Below are positions 41,781 through 50,981 of a stretch of 64,000 nt of DNA, piece by piece. The stretch is from JAOZPE01 sp964601275. Lineage in GTDB: Bacteria; Krumholzibacteriota; Krumholzibacteriia; JAJRXK01. The notes under the pieces were generated by a model. That model saw nothing but the letters and a program-made list of their open reading frames with translations, ran no database searches and had not been told where the DNA came from. Position 1 is the first letter of the stretch. Every line of letters starts with the position of its first letter. Position numbers and translations under genes: made by a program. The stretch lies in NCBI GenBank assembly GCA_964601275.1, contig CAZRMV010000005.1:186001-250000 (forward strand), read 5' to 3'.

Positions 41781-42398
41781 TCAGTTGAGCTGGAAGCCGA
41801 GGCCGAGGCTCAGCCAGGATTGCTGGTTCACGCTCCCCGCCGCGAAGGCATGGTTGTAGCGTGCGGACAGCACGATGGAGGTGCGGCCATGGGGGAAGGC
41901 GATCCCGATCTCGGGGGCCACCCCGAAGTGCCAATCGTTCTCGGTGAAGGCGTACAGCCCCACCTCGGTGCGCCGTTCGATCCAGTAGGTTCCCACGCCG
42001 CCGCCGAGATAGAAGCTCGGGGTGTCGCGGTCGCCGAAGTAGAAGTACCCGTTGGCCAGCAGCGGGAAGATGTTGAGGTACCGGGCCTGCACTCCCGAGA
42101 CGGTGGTCGAACCGGTCTGGCTGACGCGATAGCTCTTGTTGTAGATGGTGGTCCAACCGGTGAGCAAGCCCACCGTGGCGTTGGGTTTGAGGAAATGCCG
42201 CGCTTCCACCGTGAAACCCAGCCACGAGGTCTGGCCGATGTAGTCCTTGGTGTCCGAAAGCGGGATACTGACGTTGTAGCTGCCCAGCCACAGGTTGTCC
42301 CCGACGTAGGCGACATGCCGTGCGGCCTGGGCCGAACCGGCCAACCCGGGCAGAAGCAGGAAGCCCAGAAGGGAGATGATCAAGGTCATGCGCTTCAT
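41781..42398 (-). CDS. Outer-membrane beta-barrel protein
   Basis: A 205-residue exported protein (signal ending GSAQA). Strand-like segments such as DYIGQTSWLGFTVEARHFL, FYLGGGVGTYWIERRTEVGL and SIVLSARYNHAF alternate with turns, and the chain ends GLGFQLN. An eight- to ten-stranded barrel is likely. The ATG overlaps the upstream lipoprotein stop (ATGA), so the two are produced together. Confidence 0.75.
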   Translation of the reverse strand: MKRMTLIISLLGFLLLPGLAGSAQAARHVAYVGDNLWLGSYNVSIPLSDTKDYIGQTSWLGFTVEARHFLKPNATVGLLTGWTTIYNKSYRVSQTGSTTVSGVQARYLNIFPLLANGYFYFGDRDTPSFYLGGGVGTYWIERRTEVGLYAFTENDWHFGVAPEIGIAFPHGRTSIVLSARYNHAFAAGSVNQQSWLSLGLGFQLN

Positions 42399-43126
42399 CG
42401 GACACCTCGCTTCACCATCTCCAGGAATTCCATCGGACGGCCCGTCTTGCCCGGAGCCGCGCCCAGGTAGGGCGATTGCGCGAACATCTGGCCGATGCCG
42501 TTCTCGATCCGCGCCATGGTCCCGGCAGTGGTGGAGATGACCCCGTTGAGAGCGCCGGTCCATCGCACCACGAACTGGGTGTCGGGATCGGTGCCAGACG
42601 GGCGCTGGACGAGATTCACGACGAGGCTTCCCGCATCGTAGGAATAGCTGTAGGAACAGCACCACGGGTAGCCCCACCAGCAACCACCCCAGTAGTAGTA
42701 GGGATAGCAACCCCAACCCCCGCCCACGACCACCGTGGTGGTCTTGATCGCGCCGGGCAAGAGGAAGAAGTCGGGAGGCGTCGGATCGTTCGGATCGTAG
42801 GCGACCTTCTGGTAGCCGCGCGCGGCCATTTCCGCGTCGATCCACCCGAGGATCTGCGTCTGTTGATTGGGGGTCAGCTCGATCTTTGCTCCGAGTTCGG
42901 GATCGATCAGCGCGGCGATGTCGATGAGGGTGTCAGGCCGCGAATAGGTGAGTGCCGAGCTGAAATCGAAGGACTGATCGTAATTGGTGAGCACCAGGTC
43001 GAGCTCGGCCGCGTTGTCGACGGTCTCGGGATAGCAACCGCTCAAGCCGAGGAACAGGCCGATCGACAAGAGCCCCAAGAGGGCAACACCAGCCGATTTC
43101 GTCGCTCGGGGAATCCAACGGGTCAT
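42395..43126 (-). CDS. DUF4136-like lipoprotein with aromatic/Cys-rich insert
   Basis: A 243-residue lipoprotein (lipobox GLSGC, then YPETVDNAAELDLVLTNYD). The pattern of a 'TYSRPDT' strand, an 'ILGWIDAEMAARGYQKV' helix and a C-terminal helical segment fits DUF4136 outer-membrane lipoproteins. In the middle (about 130-165) is an unusual stretch with many Gly, Tyr, Trp and four or five Cys residues. AAGGAGG before the ATG. Partner of the barrel protein that follows. Confidence 0.78.
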   Translation of the reverse strand: MTRWIPRATKSAGVALLGLLSIGLFLGLSGCYPETVDNAAELDLVLTNYDQSFDFSSALTYSRPDTLIDIAALIDPELGAKIELTPNQQTQILGWIDAEMAARGYQKVAYDPNDPTPPDFFLLPGAIKTTTVVVGGGWGCYPYYYWGGCWWGYPWCCSYSYSYDAGSLVVNLVQRPSGTDPDTQFVVRWTGALNGVISTTAGTMARIENGIGQMFAQSPYLGAAPGKTGRPMEFLEMVKRGVR

Positions 43127-43398
43127 CGAAACCTCCTTGCCGCACCTCCGCGTGTTGTGCGGTCGGCCTGCGCGATCGGCGAATCCGGGGAGAGAACCTC
43201 GCTTGACCATAAGAGGACCGCTCCGGAGACGCAAGCTGGGGTCGACCTGATCCGCGGAAGCTGCATCGAAAGGTGGCCGTGGTATCGTTGGCCGGACACC
43301 CGGCGGATGGGAGACGGAATGTGGTGGACCCGAGAGCATCGGCTATCTTGGATGCGCTGGGGGGGCCGTGTCCCGACGCCATCAGACCCTTGGGAGTC

Positions 43399-44004
43399 AT
43401 GAAGCATACGATCCAAAGAGGCTGTTTCCGGCGGCGGTTGGCCGCGATCCTTCCACTGGGAGTCCTGGCGCTCCTCTTGGCCTTCCCTCCCATCGCCGGC
43501 TGCTCGGGGCCCGATGGCGCAAAGAACCCACCGACTGCCCTGAGCCCCTCCCAACGCGACTCGGTCGACGCGTTCCGGAGAGTCCGGGTCGAAGAGATGT
43601 ATCGCAAGTACCATCGGGACTTCCCCGAGGTGCGCGATGTCACCCCCGATTCCCTGATGGCGTGGCTGCAGCATGGCGAAGCGGTCCTGGTGGATGTCCG
43701 CAAGGCGAAGGAGATCGCGGTCTCCCGCATCCCCGGTTCGATCACCAAGGACGAGTACGCGGCGAACCGGCAGGACTTCGCGGGGCGGAAAGTGGTGTCG
43801 TACTGTACCATCGGGTACCGGAGCGGGAAGTTCACGAGGGAACTCGCGCGCCGCGGGGTGGACGCCTACAACCTCTTCGGGGGGATCCTCTACTGGGTGC
43901 ACACCGGAGGTGAAGTCATCGATGCAGAGGGTCCGGTGGCCACGGTGCACGTCTACGGGAGACAGTGGAGTCTGCTTCCGGTGGGGTACAAGGCGGTGTG
44001 GTAG
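43399..44004 (+). CDS. Rhodanese-domain lipoprotein
   Basis: A 201-residue lipoprotein (lipobox IAGC). Residues about 75-190 form a rhodanese domain with AVLVDVRKAKEIAVSRIPGS, the active-site loop YCTIGYRSG (catalytic Cys) and a C-terminal YNLFGGILYWVHTG. The six-residue active loop is of sulfurtransferase type. Periplasmic or outer-membrane sulfur or cyanide handling is likely. The last bases overlap the next gene. Confidence 0.88.
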   Translation: MKHTIQRGCFRRRLAAILPLGVLALLLAFPPIAGCSGPDGAKNPPTALSPSQRDSVDAFRRVRVEEMYRKYHRDFPEVRDVTPDSLMAWLQHGEAVLVDVRKAKEIAVSRIPGSITKDEYAANRQDFAGRKVVSYCTIGYRSGKFTRELARRGVDAYNLFGGILYWVHTGGEVIDAEGPVATVHVYGRQWSLLPVGYKAVW

Positions 44005-44927
44005 GATCGGTGGAGAAGTACCTGGACATCGCGGTCGATTCCTTCGTGGGCTATTGGAACTACCTCCGCTCGGAGATCCTCTTCTCCTACGATTACAAGC
44101 CCTGGTACGAGAACTACTTCTACTGGCTGATCGCCCTTTCCCTGCTGGTCTGGGGCCTGGAGATCGCTGTGCCCTGGCGCAGGAAGCAGCCCTTGTTCCG
44201 GCGGGATTTCTGGCTCGACGGGTTCTACATGTTCTTCAATTTCTTCCTCTTCTCCCTCATCGGCTACAATTCCCTCGCCCACGTGGCCTCCCAGCTCTTC
44301 CAGGACGCGCTGGCCCGGGCGGGGATCACGCACCTGACCGTCCTGCAGATCGCGGCTTGGCCCAAGCTCGCTCAGCTCGCCCTGATGTTCGTGGTAGCCG
44401 ACTTCATCCAGTGGAACACCCACCGTCTCCTGCACCGGGTTCCCCGGTTGTGGGAAGCGCACAAGGTGCACCACTCGGTCAAGGAAATGGGGTTCGCGGC
44501 GCAGCTGCGGTACCACTGGATCGAGACGATCGTCTACCGCAGTATCCTGTATCTTCCGCTGGGGATGATCGGGTTCGGGATCGACGATTTCTTCGTGATC
44601 CACATCATCGCACTCGGGATCGGACATCTCAACCACGCCAACCTGGACCTCGACTACGGTCCGCTTCGGTACGTGCTGAACAATCCCCGCATGCACATCT
44701 GGCATCACGCCAAAGACTTGCCCACCCGCTATGGGGTGAACTTCGGCATCTCCCTCAGCCTGTGGGACTACCTCTTCTCCACGGTGTGGATACCCGGTGA
44801 CGGGCGCGACATCGAGCTGGGATGGCCCCAGGATGACGATTTCCCCCGTGGCTTCTGGGGACAGATGAAGCATCCCTTCGCCGGCGCACGCCGGAGTTGG
44901 CCTGGACCGCGTCTTCGTTTAGATTGA
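43998..44927 (+). CDS. Fatty acid hydroxylase / sterol desaturase family membrane protein
   Basis: About 309 residues, five membrane helices and the three His clusters of the di-iron superfamily: HRLLH (HX3H), HKVHH (HX2HH) and HIWHHAKD, plus H in HWIET and GHLNHANLD. Such enzymes hydroxylate or desaturate lipids, sterols or carotenoids with O2. Start uncertain: GTG 43998 overlaps the rhodanese stop, GTG 44010 has AGGA upstream. The need for O2 argues that the organism sees oxygen at least at times. Confidence 0.88.
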   Translation: MVGSVEKYLDIAVDSFVGYWNYLRSEILFSYDYKPWYENYFYWLIALSLLVWGLEIAVPWRRKQPLFRRDFWLDGFYMFFNFFLFSLIGYNSLAHVASQLFQDALARAGITHLTVLQIAAWPKLAQLALMFVVADFIQWNTHRLLHRVPRLWEAHKVHHSVKEMGFAAQLRYHWIETIVYRSILYLPLGMIGFGIDDFFVIHIIALGIGHLNHANLDLDYGPLRYVLNNPRMHIWHHAKDLPTRYGVNFGISLSLWDYLFSTVWIPGDGRDIELGWPQDDDFPRGFWGQMKHPFAGARRSWPGPRLRLD

Positions 44928-45017
44928 AACTGCATCGGGGCTGGCCACGCCGAACGCCCAGCCCGCGCCAAACATCCACCACAGTCCTGGATCCACCGGC
45001 AGCACCCGGGAGCACTG

Positions 45018-45374
45018 ATGCCTGAGCGTGTCCGCATCGACGAGCAACGGGGAATCATCGTGATCCATTCCTCCGGTGAGGTTCGTACCGAGGATGTCCA
45101 AGAGAGCATGCGGGAATTGCGGCGCATCCTCACCGAAAAGGGCATCGATCGGACCCTGGTCGACGCGCGCCAGCAACGCGCTCTGCCCAGCACGACCGAG
45201 ATCTTCCAGCTCACCGCGGACGTTCCCGGGGGAATGCGGGTTGCCCTCCTCGTGTCGCCGGGCCTTCCGACCGAGGAGGGAATGCGGTTCGCCGAGACCG
45301 CGGCCAAGAATGCCGGGCTGGAGTGGAAGCTCTTCACCGACGAGGATGAGGCCGTAGCCTGGTTGCAGGCTTGA
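45018..45374 (+). CDS. STAS/SpoIIAA-like protein
   Basis: A 118-residue single-domain protein. The strand-helix pattern (IIVIHSSGEVRTEDVQESMRE, TLVDARQQ, MRVALLVSPG, WKLFTDEDEAVAWL, each cited in part) is the SpoIIAA/STAS-like fold; the closing 'F.DEDEAVAWL' is typical of the SpoIIAA-like lipid- or partner-binding family. No conserved Ser phosphorylation site is obvious. Role unknown. Confidence 0.75.
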   Translation: MPERVRIDEQRGIIVIHSSGEVRTEDVQESMRELRRILTEKGIDRTLVDARQQRALPSTTEIFQLTADVPGGMRVALLVSPGLPTEEGMRFAETAAKNAGLEWKLFTDEDEAVAWLQA

Positions 45375-45493
45375 TTTTCCTGGATCATCGTGCACACTCG
45401 ATACGTTCGCGTCACGGACCCGGTCGCTGGCGGTTGACTGCCGTGAGTCGTCGGCATTCCCAACATCATGTTCTGGAAAGGAGGGTCTGACTC

Positions 45494-46729
45494 ATGCGGC
45501 GGATCCATCTCTTTCTCTTCCTGCTGAGTGTCCTGCTTCCGGCGGCTTCGCTGGCTGGAGATTGTGTGGAGTGTCACCAGTACGAGACTCCGGACATCGT
45601 CAAGGACTGGAACCTCTCCAAGCACAGCCAGAACGATGTCGATTGCTCGGTATGTCACGGCGATGCCCACAACGACTACGATGACGTGGCCAAGGCTCTC
45701 ACGCCGACCGCGGAGACCTGCGGAGAATGCCACGATGATCAGTTCACGCAGTTCTCCCGCGGCAAGCATGCGTTCGCCTGGACCGCCCTCCAGGCCATGC
45801 CGACTGCCCACGGAATGCCCAAGGCGCTGAATGAGGGGATGAAGGGTTGTGGGGGGTGCCACAAACTGGGCCTCAAGTCCGCCGACGAGATCGCGAAGCT
45901 GAAGGCGGGGGGATCGGTCTTCGGGCACGCGTCCTGTGACGCCTGTCATACGCGGCACACCTTCTCGGTGAAGGAGGCCCGGCAGCCCCAGGCGTGCCAG
46001 ACCTGCCACATGGGTTTCGACCACCCCCAGTGGGAGATGTGGAGTTCGTCGAAGCACGGAGTCCGCGCCCTCCTGGTGCAGAACGGCACCCTTCCCCGGG
46101 ACACTCCGGCCCCGACCTGCCAGATGTGTCACATGCCCAGGGGCGACCATGAAGTCCGCACCGCCTGGGGCTTCCTCGCGGTGCGCCTGCCCCTGCCCGA
46201 AGATCCGCAGTGGAAGGCCGACCAGGTGACGATCCTCCAGGCCCTGGGCGTCCTCGATCCCGAGGGGAATCCAACCGAGCGCCTCGACATGGTGAAAGCG
46301 GCTGACGTGGCGCGGCTCACCCAGGAGGACTTCGACCGGGAGCGGGAGAAGATGCTTTCGGTCTGCGGCCAATGCCATTCGGAGAACTTCGCCAAGGCCG
46401 AACTGGCCAAGTCCGACGACATGATCCGCGAAGCCGATCACCTCATGGCCGAGGCCATCCGGATCGTGGCCGACTTGTACAAGGATGGCGTGCTCGCCAA
46501 GCCCGCAGGGTATGCCTACGACTTCCCCGATCTGTTGACCTTCCACGACGCCCCCACGGTGATCGAACAGAAGCTCTTCGAGATGCACCTGAAGCACCGC
46601 ATGCGCACCTTCCAGGGAGCCTTCCACGCCAGTCCGGACTATGCCCTGTGGTACGGCTGGAGCGAGATGGTGCGGGATCTCCAGGAGATCCGTGAGATGG
46701 CGGTCGATCTGCGGGAGCGCAAGTCCTGA
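45494..46729 (+). CDS. Octaheme cytochrome c of the hydroxylamine oxidoreductase family
   Basis: A 411-residue exported protein (signal ending SLA) with eight CXXCH sites, starting near C24, C51, C76, C119, C148, C168, C209 and C292. Family hallmarks are ETCGECHDDQFTQF, SKHAFAWTAL-like 'KHAFAW', CDACHTRHTFSV-EAR-P-ACQTCHMG-DHPQWEM and PTCQMCHM-GDHEVRTAWGF. HAO-like enzymes either oxidise hydroxylamine or hydrazine or, in nitrate respirers, reduce nitrite/hydroxylamine to ammonium. The decisive cross-linking Tyr would lie in the C-terminal PDYALWYGW region; I cannot align it here. With narG and norR in the window a reductive role is preferred. AAAGGAGG before the ATG. Confidence 0.9.
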   Translation: MRRIHLFLFLLSVLLPAASLAGDCVECHQYETPDIVKDWNLSKHSQNDVDCSVCHGDAHNDYDDVAKALTPTAETCGECHDDQFTQFSRGKHAFAWTALQAMPTAHGMPKALNEGMKGCGGCHKLGLKSADEIAKLKAGGSVFGHASCDACHTRHTFSVKEARQPQACQTCHMGFDHPQWEMWSSSKHGVRALLVQNGTLPRDTPAPTCQMCHMPRGDHEVRTAWGFLAVRLPLPEDPQWKADQVTILQALGVLDPEGNPTERLDMVKAADVARLTQEDFDREREKMLSVCGQCHSENFAKAELAKSDDMIREADHLMAEAIRIVADLYKDGVLAKPAGYAYDFPDLLTFHDAPTVIEQKLFEMHLKHRMRTFQGAFHASPDYALWYGWSEMVRDLQEIREMAVDLRERKS

Positions 46730-46900
46730 ACGCGGGGTGGGTCGCGCGGCCTGCGTCCTGCTTGCGTGGGGACTTCGGGAACCGACCTCAAAAAGCGCGG
46801 GCCGATCGTCCGGCTCCCAAGGACGCTCGGCCCGCTGGGTGCGCTTGATCCAGTCGTGGGACCAGCGGCGCAACCTTTCTTACCCCGGAGGATGAAAATG

Positions 46901-46946
46901 GTGACGGGGTTGCGTATAATATGGGGGAAGTCCACGGTCCCGTCAC
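46901..46946 (+). promoter_or_regulatory. TATAAT box flanked by GTGACGGG inverted repeat
   Basis: GTGACGGG (46901-46908) and CCCGTCAC (46939-46946) bracket TATAAT (46915-46920). No good -35 box is present at 16-18 bases, which suits an activator-dependent promoter. It precedes the winged-helix/TPR gene. Confidence 0.5.
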
Positions 46947-46990
46947 AATAAAGCATCCAAAGAGTTCCAATATCTTCCAAGGATCTCCCC

Positions 46991-48711
46991 GTGTACCGTT
47001 TTGGTCCCTTCCAGCTCGATACCCGACGCCGCCTCCCCTTTTCCGGAACCGCCGCCGGGTCCATCTCACCGCCAAGGTCTATACCCTGCTGCGGATCCTG
47101 ATCGAACGGCGGGGGCAGGTGGTCTCCAAGGAGGAATTGATCCGTCGGCTCTGGCCGGACAGCGTGGGCACCGAGGCGAATCTCACCGTGAACGTCGCGG
47201 CCCTGCGCAAGGCCCTCGGCGAAAAGCGCGGCGAGCATCGCTACGTGGTGACCCTGCCCTCCCGCGGGTATTCCTTCGTGGCTGAGGTCGAGACACTCCC
47301 GGCGCCTCGAGCCGACTCCCCTTCCGGTCCTCTGCGCATCGCCGTCCTGCCTCCCCGGCTGGAAGCACCCACCGACGACCAGGTGCACCTGCCCACCGGG
47401 CTCGCGGTGGGGCTCAGCGGCCGGCTCATCGAGTACCGGGGGGTGGAGGTGAGACCTTCGAGCGCCACCCTCGATCCCAGCTTCGATCGGCTTTCCCCCG
47501 GCGAGATCGCCCGACGATTGAAGGTCGACCTGCTCGTTCGGGGGGAATTCATCCGGAGGGAGACGACCTTCGATCTTCATCTGGAACTGGTCGAACCGGA
47601 AACGGGTGGGATCCGCTGGTCGGAAACCTTCGAGGATGTCCTGCAGTCGCTGCCGTTCACGGTGGCCGAGGCGGTCGGCAAGTTGGGGGCGGTTCTCCAT
47701 CTGGAGCCGATTTCCCCTCCGGTCACCTACCGTCCTCGGAATCCTCGGGCCTACAACCTCTATCTCGAGGGGCGGTATCATCTCAGCCGATTCCATCCGG
47801 TGTCCCTCGCGCGCGCCAAGGAATGCTTCCAGCATTCGCTCGAGCTGGAACGGGAGGCCCCCTGCACGTGGACCAGCCTGGGGCTGGTCTACCTGTACCT
47901 GATCTACTTCGGCCAGGTGGCTCCCCGGGAAGGCTTCGCGCGATCGGAGGAAGCGGCCAAGATCGCGCTCGACCTCGAACCGCGGGCGGCAGTGGCCTAC
48001 GCTCTTCTGGGAAATGTCCACCGGCACGCGGATTGGGACTGGGAGAAGGCCCGTCGCGACCACGAACTGTCGGTGGAGTTCGGCCCGGGCAATTCCTTCG
48101 TGCACGAGCACATGGGGTACCACCTGGTGGCCGAAGGCCGTTTCGAGGAAGGAATCGCCGAACTGGAACGCGCTCTCGAACTGGATCCGACCTCGCTCAA
48201 TCTCCTGTGTTCGCTGTCGTGGAGTCATCGTCTCCAGCGGCGGATCGGACCCGCCCGGGAGCTGGTGGAGACCGCGTTGCGGATGGATCCCGGTTTCCTG
48301 CTGGCCCACTACCATGCCGCCTGCAATGACTTCGCGCAGGAGCGGTATCATGAAGCACTCGATCGCCTGCTCGCCCACGAGGACGACGCGTCGACCAACA
48401 GCTATCTCCACGCCCTCATCGGTCACGCCTACGGGGGACTGGGAGATACCGCCGGGGTCGAGAGGGCGCTGGCGCGGATCGAGCGGGACGATCGGATGCG
48501 CTCGACCCGCGCATTGCACTCGGCGATCGCCCTGGCCGGGTTCGGCGATGCCCGGCGTTGTATTTCTCTCCTGGAGATCGCCGCCGAGGAACGGCACGGC
48601 TTCGTTGCGTACCTCGATCATGAACCGCTCTGGGACAAGGTCCGCGGTCATTCCCGCTTCCAGGATCTCGCCCGGAAGATCCGTCCCCGCTCCGAGCAGG
48701 CCCGGAACTGA
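46991..48711 (+). CDS. Winged-helix DNA-binding protein with TPR repeats (apparent -1 frameshift near the N terminus)
   Basis: OmpR/CadC-type winged helix (about 1-105) followed by a CsgG-like or TolB-like linker domain and TPR repeats from about 270. The recognition part is RRGQVVSKEELIRRLWPDS ... NLTVNVAALRKALGE. The usual N terminus of this family, V-YRFGPFQLDTRRRL, starts at GTG 46991 after AAGGA but is in a different frame from the rest (frame change in the C4T4 run at 47035-47042). One extra base there would give RRRLPLFRNRRRVHLTAKVY, the expected sequence. The downstream frame is open from 46921, so an intact ORF exists but with a wrong-looking N terminus. Sequencing error, true mutation or programmed shift cannot be told apart. 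Confidence 0.75.
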
Positions 48712-48719
48712 GGTACGGC

Positions 48720-49799
48720 ATGCGCATCCTCTACGTCCTGGCCCCCGGCGAGCCCGAATCTGTCGGTGGCATCCAGAGCTATCAGCGCGGAGTCGTCGAC
48801 GGAATGCGGTCGCGCAATCACGAGGTGAAGGTTCTCACCATTCGTCCCGCGGAGATCCTCTCGGCCGCCCGAGAGTGGCTTCCCCGGCGTGGCTATCTCC
48901 ATCCCCAGTTCTTCTGGAGGGGTGCCTACTACCAGGACTTCCGCTTCCACCAGGCGGTGGAGAGAATGGTAGCGGACGCATCCGTTCGGTTCTGTCCCGA
49001 CGTGGTGCACGTCTTCCATCTGCACGAACTGGGCGCCCTGCGGGGAGCCAGGGCTCCGTCGATCGTCACTTGCCACGGAATGGAAGTGGGCAAGACCCAC
49101 CTGGCCGAGCAGTCATTCCGCACCGCGACCGCCATCCATTGCAACTCCCAGTTCACCTGCGGCCTCGTCCACGCGGTCTACCCCGAGGCCCAGCGCCGGA
49201 AGGTGCTGCGCTGGGGCGTCCAGACCCGGACCATCGAGCCCGGTCCACACCGTTTCCACCTCATCACGGTGGCCCGACTGGTGGAGCGGAAGAACCTCGC
49301 GACCGTTCTCCAGGCCCTCCGATCGCGTCCCCGGTTGCGTTACGCCATCGTGGGAGACGGCCCCATCCGGGCGGAGTTGGAACAGCTCGCCCGGCGGCTC
49401 GATCTCGACTCGGTGGAGTTCTTCGGTGAGGTGGACGAAGCCCAGAAGTGGCAACTGCTGTCCTGCAGCCGGGCTTTCATCCTGCCGCCGCGCAACGATC
49501 TCGGCCGCGACGTCGAGGGCCTGGGACTGTGCTTCTACGAGGCGTTCTCGGTGGGTCTTCCGGTGATCGGGGCCGAGAGCGGTGGGGTGGCCGAGGCGGT
49601 CGGCAAGGGAGGGATCGTGGTGGCCGATCCTCTCGATCCCGAGGAGATCGGGCGGGCCATCGACGCTCTCCTGGACCCGGCCACCCACGCCCAGTGGCGC
49701 GAGCGCGCCCTCCAGAGGGTGGACGAGGAGAAGTGGGAGGATTTCCTGGACGGTTTCGAGGAGTTCTACGGGGAGGTGGCGTCGGCGGCAAGGAGTTGA
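48720..49799 (+). CDS. GT4-family glycosyltransferase
   Basis: A 359-residue GT-B fold enzyme. N-terminal domain begins MRILYVLAPGEPESVGGIQSY, cited in part, with the acceptor-side glycine motif; the C-terminal domain has LITVARLVERKNLATVLQAL, AIVGDGPIRAEL and the nucleotide-sugar motif GLGLCFYEAFSVGLPVIG with EX7E residues. A retaining transferase building a cell-surface glycan is expected. It starts 8 bases after the TPR regulator gene. Confidence 0.9.
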   Translation: MRILYVLAPGEPESVGGIQSYQRGVVDGMRSRNHEVKVLTIRPAEILSAAREWLPRRGYLHPQFFWRGAYYQDFRFHQAVERMVADASVRFCPDVVHVFHLHELGALRGARAPSIVTCHGMEVGKTHLAEQSFRTATAIHCNSQFTCGLVHAVYPEAQRRKVLRWGVQTRTIEPGPHRFHLITVARLVERKNLATVLQALRSRPRLRYAIVGDGPIRAELEQLARRLDLDSVEFFGEVDEAQKWQLLSCSRAFILPPRNDLGRDVEGLGLCFYEAFSVGLPVIGAESGGVAEAVGKGGIVVADPLDPEEIGRAIDALLDPATHAQWRERALQRVDEEKWEDFLDGFEEFYGEVASAARS

Positions 49800-49868
49800 G
49801 GAAGCGCCGACGGCAGTGTCTCAGGAATTGCGGGAACGGCGGGGAATCCCGTTCCCGGACGATTCTCT

Positions 49869-50972
49869 TCACTCCTTGTCGATGGGTCCCAGCGGGGGAT
49901 CACTCCTGCCGATCGGTCCCACCGGCGGAAGGTCGGCGGCGAAGACCTCGCCGTAGATCTCCCAGATCGTCACGAACAGCGCGGCGACGATCGGACCGAG
50001 CAGAAGTCCGGCAATGCCCCACAGGGCCAGCCCGCCGAGCGTGCTGAAAAGGATGAGCAGTTCGCTCATGCGGGTGTCCTTGCCCACGAGCAGGGGGCGG
50101 AGGAAATTGTCGACCATTCCCACGATGAGCAGGAACCACAAGGCCAGGAGCACCGCCGCGGTGGTCCTTCCCGAAACGAGCAGGTAGAAGGTCGCGGGAA
50201 CCCACAGCAACCCGGTTCCGATGCCCGGAATGATCGAGAGCACCACCATCACCGCGCCCCAGAACACCGGGGCGGGAAGATGGACCATCGCGAATCCGGC
50301 TCCGCCCAGGACCCCCTGGAGGATGCCGATGGCGAAGGTCCCCTTGATCATGGCCCGGGTGACCGACACGAAACGGTCCAGCATGAGCATCTCGTCTTCA
50401 TGGGTCATGGGGGTGTAGACGAGGATCTTCCGAAGAGCCTGTCCTCCGTCCTTCAGCAGGAAGAAGAGGGCGTAGCTGAAGAGGAAGAGGTGGAACAGGA
50501 ACCTCACCGTGCGTCCGGTGAGGTTGGTGATCTGGTCGACAAAGAATCCTCCCAGGCCCTGCACGATCTCGGCCGCCTTCTTCAGGATCTCGGTGCGATC
50601 CAACCCGAGCTTGTCGAGGATGGGGGCGGCCTCGGCGAAACGGCCCCAGGGATCGGGTTGGCTGAGCTGGTGCTCGATCCACGGACGCGCCGAGCCGCTC
50701 ACTTCGAGGGCCTGTTGGACCGCGAGGGTCGACAGCAGAACGAGCGGAATGATGACGATCAGGAAGACGAGAAGCAGGACGGCGGCGGCGGCCAGGTTGC
50801 GGTGACCCTTCACCAGGCGCAGACACCGCGCGTAGAGTGGATGGAAGAGACCAGCGAAGATGGCGGCCATGAGGATGGTCACCAGGTAGGGGCGGATCAT
50901 CGCCACGAAGAAGACAGTGACCACCAGGGCGGTCACCAGGACTCCGGCCTGCATCAGGCGATCTCGTTCCAT
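49869..50972 (-). CDS. AI-2E family transporter (PerM/YdiK type)
   Basis: A 367-residue membrane protein with about eight helices. Typical segments are PYLVTILMAAIFAGLFHPLY near the N terminus, FLFSYALFFLLKDG in the middle, GILQGVLGGAGFAMVHLPAPVFWG, and GIGTGLLWVPATFYLLVSG, each cited in part. Family members export autoinducer-2 or exchange Na+/H+; the substrate here is open. Convergent with the preceding glycosyltransferase gene. Confidence 0.92.
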   Translation of the reverse strand: MERDRLMQAGVLVTALVVTVFFVAMIRPYLVTILMAAIFAGLFHPLYARCLRLVKGHRNLAAAAVLLLVFLIVIIPLVLLSTLAVQQALEVSGSARPWIEHQLSQPDPWGRFAEAAPILDKLGLDRTEILKKAAEIVQGLGGFFVDQITNLTGRTVRFLFHLFLFSYALFFLLKDGGQALRKILVYTPMTHEDEMLMLDRFVSVTRAMIKGTFAIGILQGVLGGAGFAMVHLPAPVFWGAVMVVLSIIPGIGTGLLWVPATFYLLVSGRTTAAVLLALWFLLIVGMVDNFLRPLLVGKDTRMSELLILFSTLGGLALWGIAGLLLGPIVAALFVTIWEIYGEVFAADLPPVGPIGRSDPPLGPIDKE

Positions 50973-50981
50973 GGTGCGAGG

